Shown piece by piece: positions 42,531-50,013 of a stretch of DNA of 64,000 nt. The number at the start of each line of letters is the position of its first letter. Position 1 is the first letter of the stretch. Below the pieces are notes generated by a model that was given only the letters and a program-made list of their open reading frames with translations, did no database searches and was not told the DNA's origin. A program made the position numbers and the translations under genes. Origin of the DNA: Actinomycetota bacterium (GTDB taxonomy: Bacteria > Actinomycetota > CADDZG01 > WHSQ01); contig WHSQ01000003.1 of the NCBI GenBank assembly GCA_009380005.1, forward strand, positions 11,224 to 75,223. Reading direction: 5' to 3'.

Positions 42531-44200
42531 CCCTGTTCCCTGCGTGCGCAGGACAGAGCCTCCTCGAGCTGCTCGGGCGTCAACGCGGTCAGGTACAAAC
42601 GCTGGTTCCGTCGCGGTTCGAACCTGGGCCTCAGCTCGTTCGTCGGCGACAGGTTGTCGTGGATGCGGTAGTCGCGGATGTAGGCGGCGATGTCCTCGGC
42701 CGTGAGGTCTTCCTTACGCATCTCGTCCTCGTCCAACCATATGTAGTAGCCGCGGTTGGATTGGACGATCGAGCGCGCCGGAGTCACCTTGTCGAACCTT
42801 TCGCCAAGGTCCTTGGTCACCTCTCGCATCTCGATCGACCAGCCGTCGAGCACCCGGGCGTACGGCTGCATCCCGTGGTCGGCGGTGAACGCCAGTACGT
42901 AATTGTCCTTGCCCACGAGACGATCCAAGCCCTCGACGATCTTCGGGATCTGCCGGTCCTGCTCCCGTACGACGTCTCGCATCTCCGGCTCTTCCATGTT
43001 CCAGAGATGGCCGGCCAGATCGGCGCTCTTGTAGTTCGTGTAGAAGAGGTCGGGCATCTCGTCCGCACCGAACCTCTCGTTCCGCAGTATCTGGAACATC
43101 CGTTCCGTTTGGTAGATGGGCCATGCCGGACCGAACCGGATCTCGCCGGTGTAGGGAAGCAACTGGTTGCCGAGCCATTCGTCGTCGTCCTCACCGTCGC
43201 GCAGGTCGATCTCGTCGATGGCTTCCTGCAGGCCTTCTTCGTTTTCCAGGTACTCCGGCATGTAATAGAACGGCGTCCGAGTGCGGAAGTTCACGTCCCC
43301 GAGGTGGTCGAACACCCCCAGGTCTGCGTCGCCGCCTTCCAGCTGAGCACCATGGCCGATCATCCCGGCGTGCCATGAATCGCGAGCGAAAACGCCCACG
43401 ATCGGCTCGTTGTCGTTGGCTCTATCCCACATATCGCCCAGCGTCTGGCGCTCGAGGTACCGAGGTGAGAAGCCTTGCCACGAGTCGATCATCGATCCCT
43501 TGATCCTGATCTTCGTGTCCGGCATCCCGTGCTTGTTCGCGAAGTCTCCGGTGCCGATCGTTGCGTGCACCGTGGGGGTGATCGATGGGCTCGACCCCAC
43601 GGTGGCTTCGGTGTAGCTGGCGCTGCGATCCATGAGCTGTTGAAGCTCGGGCCACGCGTCCGGCCACCTTTCCAGCACGTTGTCCCCGCCGCCATCCCAG
43701 ACGAGGGTGAAGATCAGACGCGGCTTACCGTTCCGTTGGGCCTTGGGCAACAGGGCTTCCTCGAGGACGCGCCCATCCCTCTTGCCGAACTCATCGGTGA
43801 AGTCCAGGAGCTCGGCGAACGTCGGGGCGAGGTCGGCGACGGTCACCGGTCGGTCGAACGTCGTCCCCCCCTCGATGTAGCCGGGTCCGTAGAGGAACAG
43901 AGGCACCTCCTGGGTGTAGGGCCACGGAGTCGCGTGGCGGTTGCCGTAGATCGCGGGGAACTGCTCGATCGTGATGATGTCGCCGGAGCGGCCGGGGTAA
44001 TAGCCCCTCCACATCCGCTCGAGCAACTCGAGAGGCACGTCGCAGGCATCCACGTCCGCCACGAGCGAAGGATCGACCTCGGGGATATCGTCGTCTCTGA
44101 ACCAGACGACCGACGCCGTGCCCGCCACGGCCACGACCAGGGTGGCGGCGAGCGTCCGGCGCAGTCGGCGCGCACGGGTGATGCTCGTCGTGGGGTTCAG
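42527..44200 (-). CDS. Circularly permuted alkaline-phosphatase-superfamily phosphodiesterase-like protein C (CTG start likely)
   Basis: 557 aa from the proposed start, with an N-terminal membrane anchor (about 15-34). Rotated motif order as in proteins A and B: YYPGRSGDIITIEQFP, then H89 in NRHATPWPYTQEVPLFLYGPG and VTVADLAPTFAELL. D169 (LVWDGGGDN), SSPSITPTVHATIGTG, SADLAGHLWNM (D..H) and TADHGMQ follow. A near-perfect GGAGGG lies 6 nt before a CTG at 44200; no ATG, GTG or TTG sits at suitable spacing. An ATG at 44281 would overlap the divergent glycosyltransferase start. It overlaps the 3' end of the WecG-like gene by 4 nt. Confidence 0.8.
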   Translation of the reverse strand: MNPTTSITRARRLRRTLAATLVVAVAGTASVVWFRDDDIPEVDPSLVADVDACDVPLELLERMWRGYYPGRSGDIITIEQFPAIYGNRHATPWPYTQEVPLFLYGPGYIEGGTTFDRPVTVADLAPTFAELLDFTDEFGKRDGRVLEEALLPKAQRNGKPRLIFTLVWDGGGDNVLERWPDAWPELQQLMDRSASYTEATVGSSPSITPTVHATIGTGDFANKHGMPDTKIRIKGSMIDSWQGFSPRYLERQTLGDMWDRANDNEPIVGVFARDSWHAGMIGHGAQLEGGDADLGVFDHLGDVNFRTRTPFYYMPEYLENEEGLQEAIDEIDLRDGEDDDEWLGNQLLPYTGEIRFGPAWPIYQTERMFQILRNERFGADEMPDLFYTNYKSADLAGHLWNMEEPEMRDVVREQDRQIPKIVEGLDRLVGKDNYVLAFTADHGMQPYARVLDGWSIEMREVTKDLGERFDKVTPARSIVQSNRGYYIWLDEDEMRKEDLTAEDIAAYIRDYRIHDNLSPTNELRPRFEPRRNQRLYLTALTPEQLEEALSCARREQG

Positions 44201-44264
44201 TGGGGGCCCTCCAGCGGGGTAGGCGACCGTAGCGGGCAAGTATCCCAGTCCGGCGGGCAAACGG

Positions 44265-44270
44265 TAGCCT
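44265..44270 (+). promoter_or_regulatory. -10 element TAGCCT for leaderless transcription of the GT2 gene
   Basis: TAGCCT matches TANNNT and ends 9 nt before the ATG at 44280, so the transcript probably begins at or just before the start codon. No Shine-Dalgarno sequence is visible before this ATG, consistent with a leaderless message. Confidence 0.4.
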
Positions 44271-44279
44271 GCCTGTCGC

Positions 44280-45239
44280 ATGGCAGAACGAGCTACGGCG
44301 GCGTCGGCCTTCATCATCGCGACCCGCAACCGCCCCGAGGACCTGGTCCGCACGGTCGAGAGCCTCGTCGCACAGACGGTCCTCCCGTCCGAGTTGTGCA
44401 TCGTCGATTCGAGCGATGCGACACCCACGCGCCCGCGGATCGAGGAGTTGTGCTCGGGGGCCGGGATCGAGCTCGACTATCACCATCCCGCTCCCCGGGG
44501 CCTGACCATCCAGCGCAACGCCGGAGTGGATCGGACGGAGGGCGATCCGGTCTTCTTCGTCGACGACGACGTGTGGCTCGCCGACGATTGTCACGAGCGC
44601 ATCCTGGAGGAGTACGAGCGAGGGTGGCCGAACCTGGGCGGCGTCAGGGCCGCTCCCGTGCGCCCGGCGCGTCCGGCCTGGTACACGCGGTCGTTCCGCA
44701 AGCTGTTCGGCTTGGGCGGATGGTGGCCCGAGGCCAGCGGCAGGGTGCGGCCCGGGTTCTACGTCGAGGGGATCTCGGAATCGTTGGGACCTCGCCGCGT
44801 CGAGTACTTCAACGGCTGGTTCATGTCCTACGCGCGCGAGGTGTTCGAGCACGAGTGCTTCGATGAAGCGCTGGCAGGCTACGGTTTCAAGGAGGACATC
44901 GACTTCTCCTACCGCGTCGCGAAGCGCGGGTATACGTTGGTGCAGACGCCGAAGGCGAAGTGCGATCACCTGAAGAGTGCTTCGGCGCGCCTCGACTCCC
45001 ACAACCTGCAGCGCATGAACATGGCGAATCAGTTCTACCTTCACCGCAAGAACATGCCGCAGTCGACCAAGTACAAGGCGGCGTTGTGGTGGGCGTGGGT
45101 CGGGCTGTTCTTGCTGAACGCCGGCAAGGCCCTGCGCGTGCGCGATCCCGGCCTCGTGACGGGACTGGTCGAGGGCGCGTTCGAGCAGGCGCGCGGCAAG
45201 GGGCTCATCGATCCGCCGACGCAGGCGCCGAAGACTTGA
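44280..45239 (+). CDS. GT2 family glycosyltransferase
   Basis: 319-aa GT2 enzyme: AFIIATRNRPEDLVRTVESL start, CIVDSSDATP, GLTIQRNAGVDRT (nucleotide-sugar region) and the metal-binding FFVDDDVWLADD. The acceptor-side block GYGFKEDIDFSYRVAKRG is of the type seen in rhamnosyl- and galactosyl-transferases of surface glycans. A C-terminal hydrophobic stretch (AALWWAWVGLFLLNAG) may attach it to the membrane. Its stop overlaps the TTG of the CDP-alcohol phosphotransferase gene (TTGA), making a coupled trio with the following phosphodiesterase. Confidence 0.9.
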   Translation: MAERATAASAFIIATRNRPEDLVRTVESLVAQTVLPSELCIVDSSDATPTRPRIEELCSGAGIELDYHHPAPRGLTIQRNAGVDRTEGDPVFFVDDDVWLADDCHERILEEYERGWPNLGGVRAAPVRPARPAWYTRSFRKLFGLGGWWPEASGRVRPGFYVEGISESLGPRRVEYFNGWFMSYAREVFEHECFDEALAGYGFKEDIDFSYRVAKRGYTLVQTPKAKCDHLKSASARLDSHNLQRMNMANQFYLHRKNMPQSTKYKAALWWAWVGLFLLNAGKALRVRDPGLVTGLVEGAFEQARGKGLIDPPTQAPKT

Positions 45240-45961
45240 CCTTCGAGGCCGACGAGCGCGGGGCCAAGAAGCGCGACTACTGGTTCACCGTCCTGCTCGC
45301 CGATCCGCTGGCGACGCCGCTGGCGGGGCTGCTCGCGAAGCGGAGATGGTTGACCCCGGATCAGGTGACGATCCTGTCGCTGATCGCCGGGCTATCGGTC
45401 GGTTTCTTCTTCGCCGCTGGCGCGCGCTGGGGACTGATCGCTGGGGGAGTCGCGTTCTACGTCGCCTTCGTGCTGGATTGTACGGATGGAAAACTCGCCA
45501 GGGCGACCGGGGTCACTAGCGCCAAAGGCCGGGGCCTGGATGCGCTGGCGGACGGAGGACGACGAGCGAGTGCGATCTTGGGCCTGGGCATCCTCTACTG
45601 GCGGCTCTCGTCACAGGGTGATGGCCCTCATTCGGGTTTCGATCCCGCGACTCCTCTATGGGACCGCTTCGACGGATGGTTCTTGGACGGATTCCTCTTG
45701 CTGACCGTGTACGCGGTGCTGGCGTACTACTTCCTCGAGATCTCCGGCGCCGCTAAGGGCGACCCGGCCGGCGGCGTTCGAGGCAGATGGTCGCAGGCCC
45801 TCGCCAGGCACAGGCTTCTGCCGACCCCGGGCATGCCGGACGTGCAAGCCGTCGTCTTCATCTTCGGGCCGGTCACCGGGTTCGTGGTCCCGGCCCTGTA
45901 CGTCGCTATCGCGATGGTGTCGGTGGCTATCCTGCTGACCGTGATCAGGAGACTGCGGTGA
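45236..45961 (+). CDS. CDP-alcohol phosphatidyltransferase family protein
   Basis: 241-aa membrane enzyme. It moves a phospho-alcohol from a CDP-alcohol to another alcohol. The catalytic pattern D-x2-D-G-x2-A-R-x8-G-x3-D-x3-D is complete: DCTDGKLAR, eight residues, then GRGLDALAD. LTPDQVTILSL is the usual first-helix motif. Relatives include phosphatidylglycerol-phosphate, phosphatidylinositol-phosphate and di-inositol-phosphate synthases. A nucleotidyltransferase and a glycerol-1-phosphate dehydrogenase-like gene 8 kb away could supply a CDP-activated alcohol. The TTG start and GTGA overlap with the next gene show tight coupling. Confidence 0.88.
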   Translation: MTFEADERGAKKRDYWFTVLLADPLATPLAGLLAKRRWLTPDQVTILSLIAGLSVGFFFAAGARWGLIAGGVAFYVAFVLDCTDGKLARATGVTSAKGRGLDALADGGRRASAILGLGILYWRLSSQGDGPHSGFDPATPLWDRFDGWFLDGFLLLTVYAVLAYYFLEISGAAKGDPAGGVRGRWSQALARHRLLPTPGMPDVQAVVFIFGPVTGFVVPALYVAIAMVSVAILLTVIRRLR

Positions 45962-47574
45962 CGCAGACGAAGCCCCGCGTGTTGATGCTGGGCCTCGACG
46001 GCATGACCTACAACGTCCTGGAGCCGGCCTTCGACGCGGGGCACATGCCCAACCTCCGCGCGCTGATGGAGCGCAGCGCGTCCGGCGTGTTGACCTCCAC
46101 GGTGCCCCCCTACACGCCGCCGGGGTGGACCTCGATCTTCACCGGCGTCAATCCCGGCAAGCACGGGATCTTCGGCTTCACCCTGGGGAACCGGCAACGG
46201 CCCGGTGGTCTGGTTCGTCTCGACAAGGTGAAGGCGCCCGCGATCTGGAACGCGGCCAACCACCAGGGCGCGCGCATGGGCGTCTTCAACGTACCCATGA
46301 CCTATCCGGCCCCCGTCCTCGACGGATGGTCGGTCTCCGGGATGCTCACGCCGGAGGGCGGGGGGGCGACGCCCGAGAGCTTCACGTACCCGGCCGAGCT
46401 CGCGGCGGAGATCTCCGCGAGGGTGGGTGAATACCGCATCGACATCGACGTGGACTACGACAACGATTGGAAGTCCACCGACATCATCGAACGTCTGTCG
46501 CGCAACCTGGCACTCAAGCGGAAGGCTCTGGAGCTCCTGCTGGAAGCCGACGGTGATCTCCCGATCCTGTTCGCCGTGCTCGAAGCGCCCGATCGGTTGA
46601 TGCACGTCCACTACAAGTACATCGACCCCAAGCTCGAGCACTTCGATCGCGACGAAGCACGCCTCATCCGGGAGCGGGCGTGGAGCTTCTTCGACGAGAT
46701 GGACGCGGTCGTCGGTGACCTGATCGGCTGGGCGGGCTCGGACGGATACGTGGTCACGATGTCCGACCACGGCTTCGGGCCCAAGCACAAGACGGTCAAC
46801 GTCAACATGGCCCTGCGTGAGTGGGGTCTCCTCGCCGTCGGCGGCGCCGGAGCCGTCACGAAGTCCGCCGGGGTCCGGAGGATCGCACGGCGGGCCAAGA
46901 AGGCGCTGCCGAAGAGCGTCTGGAAGAGGGCCAAGTCGGTCGCGCAGGGCTCGATCGACTGGTCCCGCACGAAGGCCTTCTCGGCCCCCATCCCGCAGCA
47001 AGGGGTCTACGTGAACCTGAAGGGTCGCGAGCCGAACGGCATCGTCTCCCGATCTCACTACGAAGACGTGCGCAACGATGTGATCGCGGGCTTCGAGGCC
47101 CTCGTAGACCCGAGCGACGGCGGCAGCGTCACCGATCACGTTCACCGGCGCGAGGACGTCGTCTGGGGTCCCGAAGCGGAGCGGGCGCCCGACCTCTTCC
47201 CGGTCTGTCGCGCCTACTCCTACGAGCTCTCCGACGGCCTCTACTCTCCCGCGATCCTCGACGACTACCGAGCTCAGCCGCGCGGCTTCCATCAGATGGA
47301 CGGGATCTTCGGCCTCGCCGGCCCCGGCATCGCATCGGCCGAGGGACTCGTCGCGCGCATCTACGACATCGCACCCACGACGCTGTACCTGGCGGGCCTC
47401 GCGATCCCCGAGATGGACGGCCGGGTCATACCGGAGGCCGTCTCTCCCGACCGGGCTCCCGAGACCGAAGCCATGGACCTCTCGCTTCCCGGGGAGGGCT
47501 CGGCCGCCGCCGCGTACTCACCCGAGGAGGAGGCCCAGATCGAGGAGTCGCTGCGCAACCTCGGCTACCTCTAA
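45958..47574 (+). CDS. Type I phosphodiesterase/nucleotide pyrophosphatase-like AP-superfamily protein, LGYL tail (copy 1)
   Basis: 538 aa, in the ordinary (non-permuted) order: metal Asp in VLMLGLDGMTYN near residue 13, nucleophile region PPYTPPGWTSIFTGVNPGKHG, D..H in EAPDRLMHVHY and VTMSDHGFG. No signal peptide, so probably cytoplasmic. It ends in EESLRNLGYL. The family acts on phosphodiesters such as nucleotide sugars or glycerol-phosphate compounds; the substrate is unknown. It is a close paralogue of the protein at 51494, and its GTG overlaps the CDP-alcohol phosphotransferase stop, pointing to a shared CDP- or phospho-alcohol substrate. Confidence 0.87.
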   Translation: MTQTKPRVLMLGLDGMTYNVLEPAFDAGHMPNLRALMERSASGVLTSTVPPYTPPGWTSIFTGVNPGKHGIFGFTLGNRQRPGGLVRLDKVKAPAIWNAANHQGARMGVFNVPMTYPAPVLDGWSVSGMLTPEGGGATPESFTYPAELAAEISARVGEYRIDIDVDYDNDWKSTDIIERLSRNLALKRKALELLLEADGDLPILFAVLEAPDRLMHVHYKYIDPKLEHFDRDEARLIRERAWSFFDEMDAVVGDLIGWAGSDGYVVTMSDHGFGPKHKTVNVNMALREWGLLAVGGAGAVTKSAGVRRIARRAKKALPKSVWKRAKSVAQGSIDWSRTKAFSAPIPQQGVYVNLKGREPNGIVSRSHYEDVRNDVIAGFEALVDPSDGGSVTDHVHRREDVVWGPEAERAPDLFPVCRAYSYELSDGLYSPAILDDYRAQPRGFHQMDGIFGLAGPGIASAEGLVARIYDIAPTTLYLAGLAIPEMDGRVIPEAVSPDRAPETEAMDLSLPGEGSAAAAYSPEEEAQIEESLRNLGYL

Positions 47575-47601
47575 TGGGGTTCGTAACGGCCTATGGGAAG
47601 G

Positions 47602-47615
47602 TGACTTCTCAGTCA
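47602..47615. promoter_or_regulatory. TGACT-N4-AGTCA inverted repeat upstream of the CDF gene
   Basis: TGACT, four bases (TCTC), then AGTCA: the same 5-bp arms and spacing as the core of the repeat at 12791-12808. It lies in the 112-bp gap between the phosphodiesterase gene and the CDF transporter gene, about 70 bp before the latter. It could be a second operator for the same regulator or a chance match. Confidence 0.35.
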
Positions 47616-47686
47616 GCCGGAGGGTGAGGACCGAGTTACTTCGAGACCGCGAGCCTTAGTGCTGGTCGGGCGAATACCATCAGGGC

Positions 47687-48328
47687 ATGTCTCACACCGC
47701 GACCTGTTATCTCGATCCGGCACATACGCACGACGAGCCCGAGCTTGATGCTCGGACGCGGGAGGGGCTTCTCGCCGTCGGAGTTTCGCTGGCGATTCTG
47801 GGATTTACCGCGATCGCGCAGTTCCTGGTTTTTCTCGCTTCGGGGAGCGCGGCCCTGTTTGCTGACTTGGTCCATAACGTTGGCGATGCCCTCACCGCGG
47901 TTCCCGTAGGGCTGGCCTTCCTGCTCCGTTCACAACGAGCCGAACGATACGCAGGCTTGATGGTTGTCTTCGCCATCGCCGTGAGTGGTGTGGTCGCCGG
48001 GGGGGTCGCCGTAGATAAACTGATCAATGGGCACACCCCGGACCATCTTCTAGTTCTTGCGGTAGCAGGGGCCATAGGAGTGGTCGGCAATGGGATTGCC
48101 GCCCGGGTCCGAACACGAGCGGGCAAGAAGCTGAACAGTCCCGCATTGGTCGCCGATGGTCACCACGCGAAGGTCGACGCCGTGGTCAGTGGTGGCGTCG
48201 CGCTGAGCTCGGTCCTTGTGGGTGTGGGTTTGCCCATTGCCGACCCGCTGATCGCCTTGGCCATTACCGCGATGATAGGCCACATAACCTGGGAAGCCTG
48301 GAGGACCGTGCATGGTCACGGTCACTAG
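47687..48328 (+). CDS. Short cation diffusion facilitator (CDF) family transporter
   Basis: 213-aa membrane protein with about five to six segments. CDF site-A ligands are seen as H-x3-D in FADLVHNVGDA and again H-x3-D in ADGHHAKVDA, the usual Zn/Cd/Co-binding pattern of these metal/proton antiporters. It stops right after the last segment, so the cytoplasmic metal-sensing C-terminal domain is absent; a few His (CYLDPAHTHDE, HGHGH) sit at the ends. Codons are less GC-biased than neighbours (more T/A at third positions), hinting at later acquisition. A TGACT-N4-AGTCA element precedes it. Confidence 0.85.
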   Translation: MSHTATCYLDPAHTHDEPELDARTREGLLAVGVSLAILGFTAIAQFLVFLASGSAALFADLVHNVGDALTAVPVGLAFLLRSQRAERYAGLMVVFAIAVSGVVAGGVAVDKLINGHTPDHLLVLAVAGAIGVVGNGIAARVRTRAGKKLNSPALVADGHHAKVDAVVSGGVALSSVLVGVGLPIADPLIALAITAMIGHITWEAWRTVHGHGH

Positions 48329-48676
48329 GAGCTCTGCGAACGAACACCACAAGTCGTATCTAGCCCAGCTGAACTAGTTGGGGAAGAAGGAACGCATCCG
48401 TTTCCGGATCATCGTCTTGGCCGGCTGCTGAAGCTAGCCCGGCCAGTCCCTCCGCCACCGCCTCGTAACCGACCTTCCCTATCTGCCTCCCGGTCGACGA
48501 CTTGACGGCTAGGACGGTGGGATATCTAGCGCTCGCCGAACGCCGGGTGGTTCTACAGACTGCGCTACATGGGCAATCTCTGGGGCACTCGGCGGGTTTT
48601 ACGATGTCCGGGCGGGTATATGTGGCATCACCGCCCACACCGGAAGTGGGCCGGCTCTGGCAGGAAGGGGTGGCGC
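48329..48676. other. Intergenic stretch of unknown content
   Basis: 348 bp without a convincing gene. Composition is less GC-rich than the flanking genes, like the CDF gene before it. A minus-strand open frame (48360-48686) has a short block, GRQIGKVGYEAVAEGLAGL, that looks protein-like but matches nothing recognised; it may be a remnant of an older gene. The right end contains GGAAGGGG, the ribosome binding site of the next gene. Confidence 0.4.
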
Positions 48677-49117
48677 ATGACGACAACGCCTGTGACGAGC
48701 ACGACGGAAAAGACGCCCGGCCAGATGTTCGCCCTCGTCATCGGGGTCGTCTATCTGCTGGTGGGGATAGCCGGGTTCTTCGTGGCGGGCAGCTTCACCG
48801 GCGGGAGCGCCGACGACAAGCTGATCCTCTTCCCGATCAACCACCTCCACAACATCATCCATGTCGCGCTGGGCGTCGGATGGATCTGGGGATCGCGCAC
48901 GGTCGCAACGGCGAAGCAGATCAACACGTTGTTCGGGATAGTGCTCCTGGCCGTGGCCGTCTTGGGCTTCGTCGTGCCGGACTTCATGCAGGACCTGATC
49001 AACGTCCAGAGCGCTGGCGACGCCGACAACTTCTTGCACCTCGTCACCGGAGCCCTGGGCCTCTACTTCGGAACCGCGGGGGCGGGGGACCGCATCAGAA
49101 CCGGGACGACCTCGTAG
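48677..49117 (+). CDS. DUF4383 domain membrane protein, copy 1
   Basis: 146-aa protein with four hydrophobic segments of the DUF4383 family (function unknown), common in actinobacteria. Family hallmarks are the first helix (ALVIGVVYLLVGIAGFF), INHLHNIIHVALGVGWIWGS with its conserved N-x2-H-N-x2-H, and a last helix with HLVTGALGLYFG. The ATG has GGAAGGGG upstream. The next gene is a second copy. No catalytic residues are evident; the histidines between helices could bind haem or metal, but that is speculative. Confidence 0.85.
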   Translation: MTTTPVTSTTEKTPGQMFALVIGVVYLLVGIAGFFVAGSFTGGSADDKLILFPINHLHNIIHVALGVGWIWGSRTVATAKQINTLFGIVLLAVAVLGFVVPDFMQDLINVQSAGDADNFLHLVTGALGLYFGTAGAGDRIRTGTTS

Positions 49118-49200
49118 CCGGAGCTCGGCTCGAGACCGTCGATGGCCCCGCTCCGGTGGAGCCCTTCTCGCCTCCCAGGGACGGTTAGAGTGCGGCCGCA

Positions 49201-49617
49201 ATGGCGGTCAGGGTCCACGACAGAACACCGGCACAGGGTTTCGCCTTCGCTTTCGGCGTCGCCTATCTCGCGGTGGGGATCCTGGGGTTCGCCCTGACCG
49301 GCTGGGATCGTTTCTTCGGCGACACGGGCGAGAAGCTCGTCATCTTCGAGCTCAATCCGTTCCACAATGTCGTTCACCTGCTCCTCGGGGGCGTCTGGCT
49401 CGTAGCCTCGGACGACCACTACAGGGCCAGGACGGTGAACCTCGCCTTCGGGGCCGCCTATGCCCTGGTGGGGCTGCTCGGGGTGTTCGGCCTCCTGGAC
49501 TCGATCCTCAGCACGAACTCGGCCGACCACGGCCTCCACTTCGTGAGCGCGGCGCTCGCGCTTTACTTCGGGACCTTCGGTGCGGAGTTCCCGCAGATGG
49601 CGCAGGAAGATATCTAG
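49201..49617 (+). CDS. DUF4383 domain membrane protein, copy 2
   Basis: 138-aa tandem paralogue of the preceding gene, with the same four-helix plan: FAFGVAYLAVGILGFAL, LNPFHNVVHLLLGGVWLVAS (the N-x2-H-N-x2-H motif kept) and FVSAALALYFGTFG. ATG start with no strong ribosome-binding site. The 3' end overlaps the convergent ACT-domain gene by 4 nt. Function unknown. Confidence 0.85.
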   Translation: MAVRVHDRTPAQGFAFAFGVAYLAVGILGFALTGWDRFFGDTGEKLVIFELNPFHNVVHLLLGGVWLVASDDHYRARTVNLAFGAAYALVGLLGVFGLLDSILSTNSADHGLHFVSAALALYFGTFGAEFPQMAQEDI

Positions 49618-49991
49618 GCGCGCCCGGCGCTCTCGAGGTCGTCGACGGCGAAGATGATCTCGGTCTCTCCGTTGCCGCGTCTCCCCAGGTACGCGGAGGA
49701 GATCACGACGCCTGCATCGGTCAATCTCCTGCAGTAGCGGCCGAGCTCGCCGGGCCGGTCGTCGAGCGTCGCGGCCATCACCGGACGCACCCCGTCGACC
49801 TTGAAGCCGTTCGCCGACAAGACCTCTCCGGCCTCCTCGCCGTCGTCGACGACCAGATGAACGACCCCGCGGCCGTCGAAGGTGGTCGCCGCGAGGGTCT
49901 CGATGTTGACGCGGTTGGCGCCCAATAGCTCACCGATATCGGCCAGGACCCCGGCTCGATCGTCGACGATGACGGTGATCTCTTCGAGCAT
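49614..49991 (-). CDS. Tandem ACT domain protein
   Basis: 125 aa made of two ACT domains: first ITVIVDDRAGVLADIGELLG (about 5-65), second AATLDDRPGELGRYCRRLTD (about 73-120). ACT pairs bind amino acids or other small ligands and regulate metabolic enzymes; no catalytic domain is attached, so it is probably a stand-alone ligand-sensing protein. It is the last gene of the minus-strand run from 59907, 22 nt after the sugar-phosphate transferase gene. Partner and ligand are unknown. Confidence 0.85.
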   Translation of the reverse strand: MLEEITVIVDDRAGVLADIGELLGANRVNIETLAATTFDGRGVVHLVVDDGEEAGEVLSANGFKVDGVRPVMAATLDDRPGELGRYCRRLTDAGVVISSAYLGRRGNGETEIIFAVDDLESAGRA

Positions 49992-50013
49992 GGTCGAACA
50001 TTACTCCGGTTGG

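Noticed and set aside
49080-49130. tRNA-like 3' half on the minus strand (the coded end DRIRTGTTS resembles spurious translations of tRNA genes)
   Set aside because: The T-loop core reads GGTTCTGATGC rather than GGTTCGAATCC, no matching acceptor stem or anticodon arm is found upstream, and the DUF4383 frame reads through it.
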